A stretch of 64,000 nucleotides of DNA from Glaciecola sp964621345 (GCA_964621345.1 CAZUON010000007.1:1-64000); one strand, 5' to 3'; counted from the stretch's first letter, positions 25,158 to 35,534 are shown. Notes: generated from the sequence alone by a model not told the origin. Numbers and translations are program-made.

Positions 25158-27425
25158 TTGTCAACAGCCGATGCTTTGGTCATGACAATAGATGTAAAAC
25201 TTTTGGACTCCCAAAAATCAAAGATTGAAAGGTTTTTTGTCAATGCCCGTTCATCGGGTCTTTTGTCGATCGTCAATTTTACCAGTTTAATCTACATCAT
25301 TGTTTTAGGGCTTACCTTCAAGGATTTATACGCCTACATGACGCCGTGGGTAAACATTACCCAAGCGATTGGCGTGGCGATTATCATCATCAATGTCATC
25401 ATCTACCAAAAAACCAAAAATGTACCAATGGCAGCAGGGGTATTGCTGTTTTGCATGTTCGTTATCCATATGGCAAACGTCACTTTTGCGGGCGGGATTG
25501 ACACGGTGCATTACGCGTGGATATTTATTTTCCCCGTCCTCGCGGGTGGCACCATGGGCTGGCGTGGACAGATATTCTTTTGGGTAATATGTATGTTGGG
25601 TACCATATTTTACTACATATACCCTGAAAATATGGAAGTACTGCCCTACGAGGGAGAGCTGCATTATACCGTGGTTACCCGGCTTTTATGTATCACTATA
25701 TTCAGCTTAATTATGCTCACTTACTATTTTACTTTGCGTGAAAAAATGGAGCATGTACAAAAGGCACTTAAGTTAGCCAATTTTGAGGGTGATTTATTTG
25801 GGGGAATATTTAATTCTAAAGCCCAGAGTGTTCTTTTAGTCGATAAATATGGTGAGATAGAGAGGGCTAATCAAAGAGCGCATGTTACCTTTGAATCTGC
25901 CGAGCAAGCCCTTATATCAACTAATATCAGCGATATTTGCGTCAATGCAGATAATATTTTTAATTACCAGATTGCCCACGCAATCCCTCTCGAACTTGAA
26001 ATAACTACCCGCAACAGAAACAAAATCTGGATAGAGTTTTCTTCGGTAAAAGTAGCCGACGAAAATGACGATGATCATACTTTGTTTGTCATTGAGGATA
26101 TTTCTGAGCGAAAACATTTTGAGTCAGAGTTGTCGCATTTAGCGCATTTTGACCATCTTACTCAAATTCCTAATCGCCTGATGATTCAAGAGCGACTTAG
26201 CCAGATGATTAAGGAGCAGGCGTCTACGACCTTTGCGGTTATCTTTATTGATTTGGATAAGTTTAAAGATATAAACGATATGCTCGGTCATGAAACAGGC
26301 GATGCTGTTTTAGTAGAAGTGGCTAGCAGGCTGTCCTCATGTATACGAGAGGGGGATTTTGTTGGTCGCTTTGGTGGTGATGAGTTCATATTATTAACAA
26401 AAATCGACAGTAGCCACGACGATATTCTTGCCTTACTTGAGCGCATCCAGAATATTCTCAAGTTACCGATTTTTTATAAGAAGACTGAGAATTACATAGG
26501 CTCTAGCGTAGGCGTTGCAGAGTATCCAACAGATGGATATTTGGTGAACGACCTTATACGCAAAGCCGATGCTGCGATGTATCGTGCAAAGCAGAACAAT
26601 AAGGGGGGTTATGCATTTTATAGCCTCGCTCACGATGCTGATTTACAACGTAAACTTAAACTAAATACCGCGCTTCATTATGCGCTTGAACGAGACGAAA
26701 TTAGCCTAGCATTTCAAGGTATTTTTGATGCTCACAAAACGCTTTTAGGTGCCGAGGCATTGGTGCGCTGGGATCATCCTGAGTTTGGTCGCATTGGTCC
26801 AGATGAATTTATTCCTATTAGTGAAGAAAACGGTCAAATTACGAGTATAGGGTTATGGGTGTTAGATAAGGCCTGCGAAGTACTCAGATCGTGGAGGGAT
26901 GCAGGTAAACATCATTTAACGATGTCGGTCAATATTTCGTATAAGCAAATGGTAGGAACTAGTTTAGCTGAAGAAGTAAAAAAAGCACTGCAACGCTATG
27001 ATTTAGGCGGAGAGAATCTCATTTTAGAGTTAACTGAACGCGTGATTGCTGAAGATCTAGCTTTAGTAAATGAAAACCTGGCATTGTTCAGTGAGCTTGG
27101 CGTACGCTGCGCGGTGGATGACTTTGGTATTGCCTATTCGAGTTTGAGTTATCTACAAAAAGTCGACTTTGACATTTTGAAAATTGATAGGAGTTTTGTT
27201 GATGGCATTGTTGATGACAACGACTCTTTAAATTTGTGCCACGGTATTCTTTCAATGGCGCATAGTCTGCAACTTTCAGTAACGGCAGAGGGCATCGAGA
27301 CCGAAGCACATTTTGATAAATTAAAAACGATGGGCGTTGATAAATATCAAGGCTACTATTTGGCAAAACCTTTGACCGAAGAAGAATTTTCAGCAAGAGC
27401 ATCAATTTCTTCGTCTCTCGAGTGA
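25158..27425 (+). CDS. membrane GGDEF-EAL protein with intact motifs
   Basis: A 755-residue c-di-GMP enzyme. Six membrane helices (about 35-192), a PAS domain (210-320), GGDEF domain (325-490) and EAL domain (500-750). GGDEF is intact at 406-410, and an RxxD inhibitory site lies at 397-400, five residues before it. EAL is intact at 533-535, with NISYKQM, ELTERV, DDFGIAYSS, LKIDRSF, AEGIE and QGYYLAKP. It could both make and break c-di-GMP. Start: TTG at 25158 or ATG at 25182; neither has a clear ribosome-binding site. Its 3' end overlaps the convergent RND pump gene by 70 bases. Confidence 0.92.
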   Translation: MSTADALVMTIDVKLLDSQKSKIERFFVNARSSGLLSIVNFTSLIYIIVLGLTFKDLYAYMTPWVNITQAIGVAIIIINVIIYQKTKNVPMAAGVLLFCMFVIHMANVTFAGGIDTVHYAWIFIFPVLAGGTMGWRGQIFFWVICMLGTIFYYIYPENMEVLPYEGELHYTVVTRLLCITIFSLIMLTYYFTLREKMEHVQKALKLANFEGDLFGGIFNSKAQSVLLVDKYGEIERANQRAHVTFESAEQALISTNISDICVNADNIFNYQIAHAIPLELEITTRNRNKIWIEFSSVKVADENDDDHTLFVIEDISERKHFESELSHLAHFDHLTQIPNRLMIQERLSQMIKEQASTTFAVIFIDLDKFKDINDMLGHETGDAVLVEVASRLSSCIREGDFVGRFGGDEFILLTKIDSSHDDILALLERIQNILKLPIFYKKTENYIGSSVGVAEYPTDGYLVNDLIRKADAAMYRAKQNNKGGYAFYSLAHDADLQRKLKLNTALHYALERDEISLAFQGIFDAHKTLLGAEALVRWDHPEFGRIGPDEFIPISEENGQITSIGLWVLDKACEVLRSWRDAGKHHLTMSVNISYKQMVGTSLAEEVKKALQRYDLGGENLILELTERVIAEDLALVNENLALFSELGVRCAVDDFGIAYSSLSYLQKVDFDILKIDRSFVDGIVDDNDSLNLCHGILSMAHSLQLSVTAEGIETEAHFDKLKTMGVDKYQGYYLAKPLTEEEFSARASISSSLE

Positions 27426-30400
27426 TCTGAAGCGAGGGTCAAATAAACGCTTGGCAATACTACAAGCGTGAAAAATGTGCCGACGAGCATGCCCGCGACT
27501 AAGATAATACCAATGCTATTTCGAGCTTCTGCTCCAGGCCCTGTCACTAGCACAAGAGGAAAGTGACCGAGCACCGTTGCGGCCGTGGTCATCAAGACGG
27601 GGCGAAGACGGGTTTTTGCGGCTTCTTGAATAGCCATTAATTTATCGAGGCCTTGGCGCTGCATATGATTGGCAAACTCTACAATTAAAATTCCGTTTTT
27701 CGCTATTAGCCCGACTAAGGTAATAAACCCTACTTGGGAGTAGATGTTGATGGTGGTGAAATCTAAAAATGAAAACATCATAGCCCCCGCGAGTGCTAAA
27801 GGCACTGAGCCTAAGAGCACCACAAGCGGGTCGCGTAAACTGTTAAACTGTACCGCCAATACCAAATAAACAAATACTAAGGCAATCAACAATACGCCTT
27901 CAAGAGTATTCCCTTCTAAACGTATTTGCCGAGATTCACCCGCATAATCAATGCTGTAGCTTGCCGGTAACATGTTGGCGGCAATGTCTTCTAGTGTGCT
28001 TAAACCTTGCTCTTTAGTGGTGCCGGGAATAACTTCTGCCAATATTCTAAAGGCATTTTTTTGTTGAAATTTAGCGAGTACGCGGGGTGCAGTTTCGGTC
28101 TTGAGTGTTGCAATTGAGCGCACCGGTATCATATCGCCGTTTGGCGTGCGTATATGCAAATCGAGTATGGCATCAGGGTTATAGCGCTCACTTTCCATCA
28201 GCATGGGGATCACGCGATACGCACGTCCGTCTTGATTATAACGGTTAACAAAATTCCCTGAAAGCAAGGTCGAAAGTTGCTGGCTTACAGAAGATAAATC
28301 CATGCCTAAATCGGCAATATGCTCGCGGTTCAATACAAAGCGAGCTTGTGGCAAATCGATTTTCAAATCAGTATTGGCAAACAAAAACTTTTCGCTGGCC
28401 ATGGCGGCAATCACCATTTTGTCGGCGTACTCTTTCATTTGTGTATAGTTGTCGGTGCTTTGCACAACTAATTCCACTGAGAAATTACCTGCGGTAGGCA
28501 GGGCTGAATCAAGTACCGGAAATGCTTTTACGCCGGGCACAGTGCTAAGTTGACCGAAAGCCTGCCAATACATATCTTGTACATTTTGTTCGCGCTCATT
28601 CAAAGGGACAAAATCAACCCCTGAAAAGCCACCGGTTGGCGTCATGATTTGCCACATAAACTTAGCACCCTCTAGGGTTTTCATGGTATCGACCACGTCA
28701 TTCATATGTGCAAGGGTGTAGTCGATAGCTGCGTCGGGGGCCGACTCTACAATGACTGATATACTCGATTGGTCTTCGGTGGGCGCAAGCTCTTTTAAGG
28801 AGAGCAAATAAAAGGGCACACTGAGCAACGATAGGAACACCGCTGAAAACAGGACTTGCCTGCGATAGGCAATACTTTTGATTAACACGCGGCTGTATTT
28901 TTCTTGTAATACTTCAAAAATACGATTCACTTTACGGGTAACTTTGCCTTCTTTACCGCCTTCTGGAGAAGCATAGGCTGCCATTATTGGCGATAGGGTC
29001 AATGCGACAACACCCGATATTAATACCGCGATAGCTAGCGTAAACGCAAACTCTTTAAATAGTGCACCGGTTAAGCCCGACAACAAACCAATAGGAGCAT
29101 ACACTGCGGCAAGGGTTACCGTCATACTTATAATAGGCGATAACAATTGCCTAGAGCTGGCTAAGGCGGCCTGCATTCTGCCCATGCCAGAGCGCATATA
29201 ACGCGCGACATTTTCAACCACAACAATGGCATCATCCACCACCAAACCGACCGACAATACAATGGCCAAAATAGTCAGCAGATTTAACGAAAAGCCTGCT
29301 AGGGAGATGGCAGCGATTGCCCCTAAAATGGATATTGGAATGGTTACTAAGGGGACTAGGGCCGCTCTAAATGAGCCCATCATGGCTAATACTACAATCC
29401 CAACTAAAATTACTGTCTCAATAAGGGTAATGAATATTTCTTTTAGGGCGTCGCGCATGTAGAGCGTGCCATCGTAGCCGTCGGTAATGCTGAGTCCTTT
29501 GGGCAAGGTTTTGTTGATATCGTCAATCATGACATACAAACGGTCGCCAATTTCTATCTCGTTTGCTCCAGGAAGCGGCCATACTGAAATGTAGAGTACA
29601 ACGTCTTTATCGAGGCGAGCGGTAACGATCCCTTCTTCTTCCCCTAATTCAACCTCGGCAATATCTTGGATGCGAATTTGTACGCCGTCGACTTCGCGTA
29701 CTACGAGGTTTTTAAATTCCTCTACGCTAGTGAGATTGGTGTCGGTAAGTAGGGCAATGCGTTGTCCGTTATTTTCAGAATTGCCAAAGGTGGCTATGAA
29801 ATTGTTGGCACGTAGAGCATTTGATACATCGTTAGCGGCTATATCAAATGCCGCCATTTTTTTTGGCTCCAACCAAATACGCATAGCAGGGCTGCGGCTG
29901 CCTTCTAGCCCAATACGTTGTACTCCAGGAATAGAAGCTAAGGTTGGCGATACGTTACGAGTGAGGTAGTCAGTAACTTCTAAACGCGACATACCTGCTT
30001 GCTCTTCGTCGTAATTCACGGTGAGATAAAAAATCGCAAAAGGACGGTCTGCTCTGACTACTTGAATAGCGGGGTCCTCTGCACCCTCGGGTAATTCAAA
30101 GCGAATTTGATCAATACGAGATGAAAGCTCTGCTAAGGCTGCTGAGCTGTTTTCGTTTAACTTAAGCCATACCGTTACTGTGCTGAGTCCAGGTGTGGTG
30201 TTGGAGTCTACATAATCGACGCCGGGTACCGACGAGGCCGCACGTTCAATTGGTTCGGTTATAAAGCCTTGGATTGTTTCGGCAGAAGCACCAATGTATG
30301 GCGTCGTGATTTGGATAGACGCACTGCTTATTTGCGGAAACTGCAATACTGGAATATTGATAAAAGCACGTATACCAATAAGAACAATGGCCAGAGAAAG

Positions 30401-30523
30401 CACAATCGCTAATATTGGACGTTTGCTAAAAATGTCCATAACAGAAGGAGTATTAATTAACCTAGAGTTTGCTTCAGTATCATCAAGCGCATTAGAGTGA
30501 GGCTGATTTTTGGTACTCGCCAT
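27356..30523 (-). CDS. RND (HAE-1) multidrug efflux permease
   Basis: A 1055-residue inner-membrane pump. The start is set at the ATG at 30523, one base after the adaptor stop and preceded by GAGGAG; a longer frame reading back to 30589 would overlap the adaptor. It has 12 membrane helices, two large periplasmic loops, and the proton-relay helix VLSVGLVVDDAIVVVENV with the Asp-Asp pair. N-terminal FSKRPILAIVLSLAIVLIGIRAF and PYIGASAETIQGFITEPIE are typical of HAE-1 drug pumps. It forms an operon with the adaptor; no outer-membrane channel gene is adjacent, so it probably uses TolC. The 3' end runs 70 bases into the convergent GGDEF-EAL gene. Confidence 0.95.
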   Translation of the reverse strand: MASTKNQPHSNALDDTEANSRLINTPSVMDIFSKRPILAIVLSLAIVLIGIRAFINIPVLQFPQISSASIQITTPYIGASAETIQGFITEPIERAASSVPGVDYVDSNTTPGLSTVTVWLKLNENSSAALAELSSRIDQIRFELPEGAEDPAIQVVRADRPFAIFYLTVNYDEEQAGMSRLEVTDYLTRNVSPTLASIPGVQRIGLEGSRSPAMRIWLEPKKMAAFDIAANDVSNALRANNFIATFGNSENNGQRIALLTDTNLTSVEEFKNLVVREVDGVQIRIQDIAEVELGEEEGIVTARLDKDVVLYISVWPLPGANEIEIGDRLYVMIDDINKTLPKGLSITDGYDGTLYMRDALKEIFITLIETVILVGIVVLAMMGSFRAALVPLVTIPISILGAIAAISLAGFSLNLLTILAIVLSVGLVVDDAIVVVENVARYMRSGMGRMQAALASSRQLLSPIISMTVTLAAVYAPIGLLSGLTGALFKEFAFTLAIAVLISGVVALTLSPIMAAYASPEGGKEGKVTRKVNRIFEVLQEKYSRVLIKSIAYRRQVLFSAVFLSLLSVPFYLLSLKELAPTEDQSSISVIVESAPDAAIDYTLAHMNDVVDTMKTLEGAKFMWQIMTPTGGFSGVDFVPLNEREQNVQDMYWQAFGQLSTVPGVKAFPVLDSALPTAGNFSVELVVQSTDNYTQMKEYADKMVIAAMASEKFLFANTDLKIDLPQARFVLNREHIADLGMDLSSVSQQLSTLLSGNFVNRYNQDGRAYRVIPMLMESERYNPDAILDLHIRTPNGDMIPVRSIATLKTETAPRVLAKFQQKNAFRILAEVIPGTTKEQGLSTLEDIAANMLPASYSIDYAGESRQIRLEGNTLEGVLLIALVFVYLVLAVQFNSLRDPLVVLLGSVPLALAGAMMFSFLDFTTINIYSQVGFITLVGLIAKNGILIVEFANHMQRQGLDKLMAIQEAAKTRLRPVLMTTAATVLGHFPLVLVTGPGAEARNSIGIILVAGMLVGTFFTLVVLPSVYLTLASDHSRDEEIDALAENSSSVKGFAK

Positions 30524-30524
30524 G

Positions 30525-31607
30525 TTAGCGCTCCTCGGCGGCATACACCAACATGCCTTCAATGAGCTTGGATGCGCCAACCGTCGCAATTAAATCCCCT
30601 TGTTTTATGCCGCGGGTAATCATGGCTTGGTCAAATTCTCTGCTGACAAATTCTACCGCTTGGCGTTTGGCTCGCAAATCACCTTTGTCATCTTTTATGA
30701 GCAAAAAAACATAACTACCAAAGGTATCAAAACGTAACGCTTCATTAGCAATAGGAAATACGCGCTGTTCCTCACCAATGGGAAATGCCACATTCACGAT
30801 ACTGCCGGGTTTAAGTTGACTTTGGGTATTATCAAGCTCAGCTCTAACTAAGACACTGCGTGAGCTTACAGCTATTTGTTGATTGACCGCCTTAACTTGT
30901 GCGCTCAATGGGTTCATTTCTAGCTCAGGTGCGGAAATAGTTACATCGCTTTCGACATCAATATTGGCTTGCCATTGCGGTACCGAAAAATCTATCCAGA
31001 CCTTCGATAAGTCGCCAACAAGACTAGTTATTAGTGAGTTTGCAGCAATGTAAGTGCCTACTTCCCAATCGTGTATGCCGGTGGTGCCACTGAACGGCGC
31101 TCGAATGGTTTTGCGGTCAATGTTGGCTTGTAGCGCTCTTGCTCGCGCTTTATTTACCAGTAATTGAGAGTTAGCTCGGTCGAGCTGGTCTGCAGACGAT
31201 GCTCGCACTTCTAACAGGTCACTAAAGCGCTTGACGTCGAGTTTGGCCAATTCAATTTCAGCATTGATTGCCTCAAGCTGCGCAACCTCAGGTGCGACAT
31301 CGAGTTGAACGAGTAAATCGCCTTGTGTAACTTCACCGGAAGATGGAAAAGCAACTTTTGTAATAATACCTTCAAATTCATTGCGCAACTCAACTGAGCG
31401 CTGGGCTTTTACTTGCCCAATGACTTGTAATTTAGCTTGCCAGTTTGCCGGTTCAACGCGCATTGTTATCACGGTTTCGCTTGGCTCTGGAAAAGACTCA
31501 CCAAAGGCAATCGCAGCCTTAATTTGCGTAAACTTTACAAATCCTAAGATGCCCACAATGCAAAAAAGTGTAAAAAGTGTGATTAACCAACGTTTGAACT
31601 GGACCAT
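30525..31607 (-). CDS. RND efflux periplasmic adaptor (HlyD/MFP family)
   Basis: A 360-residue membrane-fusion protein. One N-terminal helix (7-30) anchors it; then a lipoyl-like barrel half (GQVKAQRSVELRNEFEGIITKVAFPSSGEVTQGDLLVQLD), a helical hairpin (80-140), the second barrel half (IDRKTIRAPFSGTTGIHDWEVGTYI), beta-barrel and membrane-proximal domains. It bridges the RND pump encoded next to an outer-membrane channel. No lipobox is seen. The stop is one base from the pump start, with the pump ribosome-binding site inside its last codons. Confidence 0.94.
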   Translation of the reverse strand: MVQFKRWLITLFTLFCIVGILGFVKFTQIKAAIAFGESFPEPSETVITMRVEPANWQAKLQVIGQVKAQRSVELRNEFEGIITKVAFPSSGEVTQGDLLVQLDVAPEVAQLEAINAEIELAKLDVKRFSDLLEVRASSADQLDRANSQLLVNKARARALQANIDRKTIRAPFSGTTGIHDWEVGTYIAANSLITSLVGDLSKVWIDFSVPQWQANIDVESDVTISAPELEMNPLSAQVKAVNQQIAVSSRSVLVRAELDNTQSQLKPGSIVNVAFPIGEEQRVFPIANEALRFDTFGSYVFLLIKDDKGDLRAKRQAVEFVSREFDQAMITRGIKQGDLIATVGASKLIEGMLVYAAEER

Positions 31608-31802
31608 GTAAATTCCTTGAATGTGCCTTGTCCTTCTGTGGACCTTGTATAATCTATAATAGTGCTACTAATTAAAGCTACACGCTGACTGCACAATAAA
31701 AATAATATATTCCATTACAGCTAACTGCGGCATTAAGATTAGTCCGTTAGCAAATCTTACTAAAGTTTCATTTTACCCATTGCTGATTGCTCAACTATCC
31801 GA

Positions 31803-33974
31803 TCAGCTTACTTTTTGTAATTTTGCGTAGGCTAACACGAGCCACTTACTACCAAAATCATCAAAGTTAACCTGCACTCTGGCATGATCCCCTGAGCCTT
31901 CATAGTTAAGCACTGTGCCTTCACCAAATTTTTTATGGGCAACACGCTGACCTAAGGTAAAGCCACTATCAACAAAGGATTCATGTGAGCTTGTGGCGCT
32001 AAAGCGATTGTGCACTGGCTGACTCACCTGAGAGCGTAGGCGAATTTCTTCAATGTACTCAGTAGGAATTTCGCGGATGAATCTTGAGGCGGTATGATAT
32101 TTATCTTGGCCATACACACGTCGGGTTTCAGCATAAGTGATCACGAGCTGCTGCATTGCACGGGTCATGCCTACATATGCGAGGCGGCGTTCTTCTTCTA
32201 GCCGGCCGGGTTCGTCATTACTCATATTGCTAGGGAACATGCCCTCTTCTACACCGGCGAGCACTACAAGCGGAAACTCTAAGCCTTTCGCGGTATGGAT
32301 GGTCATCATTTGCACGGCGTCTTGATTGGCGTCGGCTTGTGCCTCACCGGCTTCGAGCGAGGCGTGGGCTAAAAAGGCTGCCATGGGAGACATTTCTTCA
32401 GCATCTTCTGGCGCTTCAAACTGTTTACAGGCGGTAACGAGTTCTTGTAAGTTCTCTACTCTCGCTTCGGCTTTTTCACCCTTTTCAGATTGATACATTG
32501 CGTATAAACCTGAGCCTTTGATAATTTCGTCGGCCTTTTTCTCTAAACTTAGCGTGGCGACCTTTTCGGTGAGGCGATTGACCATGTCGATGAAGCTTTG
32601 TAATGCATTAGACGCTCGCCCGGTCATCAATTTGGCCGACAGCACCGCTTGGCTAGCATCCCACATCGACAGCTCATGTTCACGGGCGTGACCACGAATA
32701 ATGCCAAGCGTTTTTTCGCCCATTCCGCGTGCTGGGGTATTCACGACGCGTTCAAAGGCGGCATCGTCTATGACATTATTAACTAAGCGCATGTAAGCTA
32801 AGGCATCTTTTATTTCTTGGCGTTCAAAAAAACGTAGGCCACCATAAATACGATAAGCTAAACCTTCGTGCAGAAGTGCCTCTTCTAATACTCGTGATTG
32901 CGCATTGTTACGATATAAAATCGCACAGTCTTTTAGCGCGGCACCATCGTCAAAGAATTGTTTGATGCGCGATACAATGAAGCGGGCTTCGTCCATTTCG
33001 TTAAAGCCGGCATAAAGGGCTATCTTTTTTCCCTCTGCGCCTTCGGTCCATAAATCTTTACCTAAGCGTCCTTGGTTATGCGCAATTACCGCGTTGGCTG
33101 CTTGCAATATATTACTGGTAGAGCGGTAGTTTTGCTCTAGGCGTATCGTAGTAGCCGTTGGAAAATCTTTAAGAAAATGCGAGATGTTTTCGACATTCGC
33201 GCCTCGCCATCCGTAAATGGACTGGTCGTCATCACCCACAATCATCATGCTATTTTCTTGGCTTTTTAATAATTTTAACCACGCATATTGAATGTTATTG
33301 GTATCTTGAAATTCGTCGACTAGTACTGCTCTAAAACGTTGTTGATAGTGACGTCGTAATGGTTCGTTGTCCCTCAGTATTTCGTAAGCAAGGAGCAGAA
33401 GCTCAGCAAAATCTACCAAGCCAGAACGCTTACAGGTTTGCTCATACGCAAGGTAAATATCTTTCATCTTTTGTTGCGTAGGGTCATTATGGGTTTCGAC
33501 ATGGGCAGCGCGCAAGCCTTCGTCTTTGTTGCCGTTAATAAACCATTGTATTTGCTTAGGGGGCCAATGTTTTTCGTCCAAATTCATGGCTTTGAGTTGG
33601 CGCTTGATCAGGCGGTATTGATCATCGGAATCTAAAATACTGAAATTTTGCGGCAGCCCTGCCTCTTCATAATGCAAACGCAGTAAACGGTGCGCTAAGC
33701 CATGAAAGGTACCAATCCACATTGCGTGCATCGGCGCTTTCATTAAATGCTCAACGCGACCACGCATTTCACGTGCGGCTTTGTTAGTAAAGGTCACCGC
33801 TAAAATACTAAAAGGTGCGATGGCTTCTACTTCCATCATCCAGGCAATGCGATGCACCAACACCCGAGTTTTTCCGCTACCCGCGCCTGCCAATACCAGC
33901 ATATTGGCATTTGGAGCCGCAACAGCTTCGCGCTGTTTATCGTTAAGTTGGTCGAGGAGACGAGATACATCCAT
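31803..33974 (-). CDS. uvrD: DNA helicase II
   Basis: A 723-residue SF1A helicase. The start is placed at the ATG at 33974 because MDVSRLLDQLNDKQREAVAAP matches the E. coli N-terminus and AAAGG lies upstream. Walker A is AGAGSGKTRV; motif II is VDEFQDTN; motif III GDDDQSIYGWRGA; motif IV EQNYRS; motif VI VGMTRAMQQL; the C-terminal Tudor-like tail reads GQRVAHKKFGEGTV. It removes nicked strands in nucleotide-excision and mismatch repair. A LexA-box-like sequence lies about 200 bases upstream. In E. coli uvrD follows yigB; here other genes intervene. Confidence 0.96.
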   Translation of the reverse strand: MDVSRLLDQLNDKQREAVAAPNANMLVLAGAGSGKTRVLVHRIAWMMEVEAIAPFSILAVTFTNKAAREMRGRVEHLMKAPMHAMWIGTFHGLAHRLLRLHYEEAGLPQNFSILDSDDQYRLIKRQLKAMNLDEKHWPPKQIQWFINGNKDEGLRAAHVETHNDPTQQKMKDIYLAYEQTCKRSGLVDFAELLLLAYEILRDNEPLRRHYQQRFRAVLVDEFQDTNNIQYAWLKLLKSQENSMMIVGDDDQSIYGWRGANVENISHFLKDFPTATTIRLEQNYRSTSNILQAANAVIAHNQGRLGKDLWTEGAEGKKIALYAGFNEMDEARFIVSRIKQFFDDGAALKDCAILYRNNAQSRVLEEALLHEGLAYRIYGGLRFFERQEIKDALAYMRLVNNVIDDAAFERVVNTPARGMGEKTLGIIRGHAREHELSMWDASQAVLSAKLMTGRASNALQSFIDMVNRLTEKVATLSLEKKADEIIKGSGLYAMYQSEKGEKAEARVENLQELVTACKQFEAPEDAEEMSPMAAFLAHASLEAGEAQADANQDAVQMMTIHTAKGLEFPLVVLAGVEEGMFPSNMSNDEPGRLEEERRLAYVGMTRAMQQLVITYAETRRVYGQDKYHTASRFIREIPTEYIEEIRLRSQVSQPVHNRFSATSSHESFVDSGFTLGQRVAHKKFGEGTVLNYEGSGDHARVQVNFDDFGSKWLVLAYAKLQKVS

Positions 33975-34179
33975 TTTGTAAACCTTTGAGTGCGGTAGTC
34001 GTATATGATTGTTAGAATCATAAATCAATGAAAAATAAAGCGAATAAGGTACATATCGCTGTTGTAAATTTATATGTAATTAGATAACTTGCGGATTTTT
34101 TTGCACACTATGGTATGCATCCTGTATGGATAGTGTAGCAAGCTAACGTCGTCAATAATATCGGGTTTGTATCATATAA

Positions 34180-34195
34180 CTGGTTATTTATACAG
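34180..34195. promoter_or_regulatory. LexA (SOS) box-like site
   Basis: A 16-base element of the form CTG-N10-CAG (CTGGTTATTTATACAG) agrees with the LexA consensus at 13 of 16 positions. It lies in the divergent region between uvrD (206 bases away) and a small membrane-protein gene (82 bases away). uvrD is LexA-controlled in E. coli, so repression of uvrD is the simplest reading, though the distance is long. The remainder of 33975-34276 shows no other feature I can support. Confidence 0.5.
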
Positions 34196-34276
34196 TTTTG
34201 TTTGTATTTACTTTTAATATTAGACAGTACGCGCCAATAGGTCAGCACAACGTTTACTTAATGAATGGATAGGCGA

Positions 34277-34594
34277 ATGAAATTACTTTACGAGCGAAAC
34301 GAGAGTGACGAGAAAATAGTGGTTATTTTTAGACCCTATTCGATGTATGTTCTGTTAGTTGTACTACTGCTATTGATGGCGGTTACCTTTGTACCGAATT
34401 TTGCGGCCTATGCTTATATTGGTAATTTTTTAATGCCTATTGCTGCAGTGGTTGTGGTTACTCGTTTAGTGTTTATGCACAAGATTAACCAAGAGGTACA
34501 ACAGGCCATTAGAGAAGATCGGGTAGTTATTAGCGGTGGTAAATTAAGTGCAAAAGATCCACTTACGTTTGTGATCAACAAAAAGCAGTCTTGA
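34277..34594 (+). CDS. small two-helix membrane protein, unknown
   Basis: A 105-residue protein taken from the ATG at 34277, which has GGATAGG 3-9 bases upstream (an ATG at 34265 is in frame but lacks this). Two hydrophobic helices (about 22-44 and 48-64) sit between a charged N-terminus and a polar C-terminal third (INQEVQQAIREDRVVISGGKL). I do not recognise a family. It lies next to the LexA-like box and 127 bases before cysE. Confidence 0.5.
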   Translation: MKLLYERNESDEKIVVIFRPYSMYVLLVVLLLLMAVTFVPNFAAYAYIGNFLMPIAAVVVVTRLVFMHKINQEVQQAIREDRVVISGGKLSAKDPLTFVINKKQS

Positions 34595-34721
34595 GTTTTA
34601 GTTGGAACACACCACTTTAACGACTACACTTCACACAAATAGCAAGCGGTATTGCTTATTTGCAAAGATGCAATTGCAAGCAGCAAGGTACATAGCCGCT
34701 CAACACAGTAATAGGGTTTTT

Positions 34722-35531
34722 ATGCCAAACTCAATCAATAGCGAAGCCTTTTGGTTTGCACTGAAACAAGAAGCGAAAGAAGTCGCACAAGGCGAACCGA
34801 TGCTTTCGAGCTATTTGCATGCTTGTGTGCAAAACCACCATAACTTTGAAAGTTCTTTGAGTTTTATTTTATCGAATAAAGTCAGTGACGATGTGATGCC
34901 TGCCCTGGCAGTGCGCGAAATGTTTGATGAAGCGTATTTGCTGAACCCTGAAATGGTCGATGCAGCTATTGCTGATGCACATGCCATTGTGCAACGAGAC
35001 CCTGCGGTGTCGACTTATCTTCCGGTGCTAATTCATTTTAAAGGTTTTCAAGCCTTGCAGGTTCATCGCCTTGCCCATTATATGTGGCAAAAAGGGCGTA
35101 AAGAATTAGCGTTATTTATGCAAAGCCGTAACTCCGAAGTATTTTCGGTAGATATCCATCCTGCCGCGTTAATTGGCAAAGGAGTGATGTTTGACCATGC
35201 GACCGGTATTGTCATTGGCGAAACCGCGGTGGTTGAAGATAATGTCTCTATTTTGCAAGAAGTGACCCTAGGCGGCACAGGCAGCGAGCAGGGTGACCGC
35301 CATCCTAAAGTGCGCCAAGGCGTTATGATAGGCTCTGGTGCAAAAATTCTAGGGAATATTGAAGTGGGAAGAGGTTCAAAAGTCGGAGCGGGTAGTGTGG
35401 TATTAAATAATGTGCCGCCATGCATGACCGTTGTAGGTGTGCCTGCTAAAGTAGTAGGTACGCCCAATTGTGATATGCCCTGCGATTCGATGCAGCAAAA
35501 TGTCCTCGCAGATAAAACCAAGGCGGAGTAA
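34722..35531 (+). CDS. cysE: serine O-acetyltransferase
   Basis: A 269-residue enzyme that acetylates L-serine in cysteine synthesis. I start it at the ATG at 34722, where the sequence begins to match E. coli CysE (EAFWFALKQEAKEVAQGEPML) and AGGG lies upstream; an open frame runs 40 codons further back. The N-terminal helical domain is followed by the left-handed beta helix with catalytic VDIHPAALIGKGVMFDHATGIVIGE, VTLGGTG and GDRHPK. The C-terminal tail lacks the isoleucine end typical of tight cysteine-synthase partners. A DUF2750 gene follows after 3 bases. Confidence 0.95.
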   Translation: MPNSINSEAFWFALKQEAKEVAQGEPMLSSYLHACVQNHHNFESSLSFILSNKVSDDVMPALAVREMFDEAYLLNPEMVDAAIADAHAIVQRDPAVSTYLPVLIHFKGFQALQVHRLAHYMWQKGRKELALFMQSRNSEVFSVDIHPAALIGKGVMFDHATGIVIGETAVVEDNVSILQEVTLGGTGSEQGDRHPKVRQGVMIGSGAKILGNIEVGRGSKVGAGSVVLNNVPPCMTVVGVPAKVVGTPNCDMPCDSMQQNVLADKTKAE

Positions 35532-35534
35532 AGC

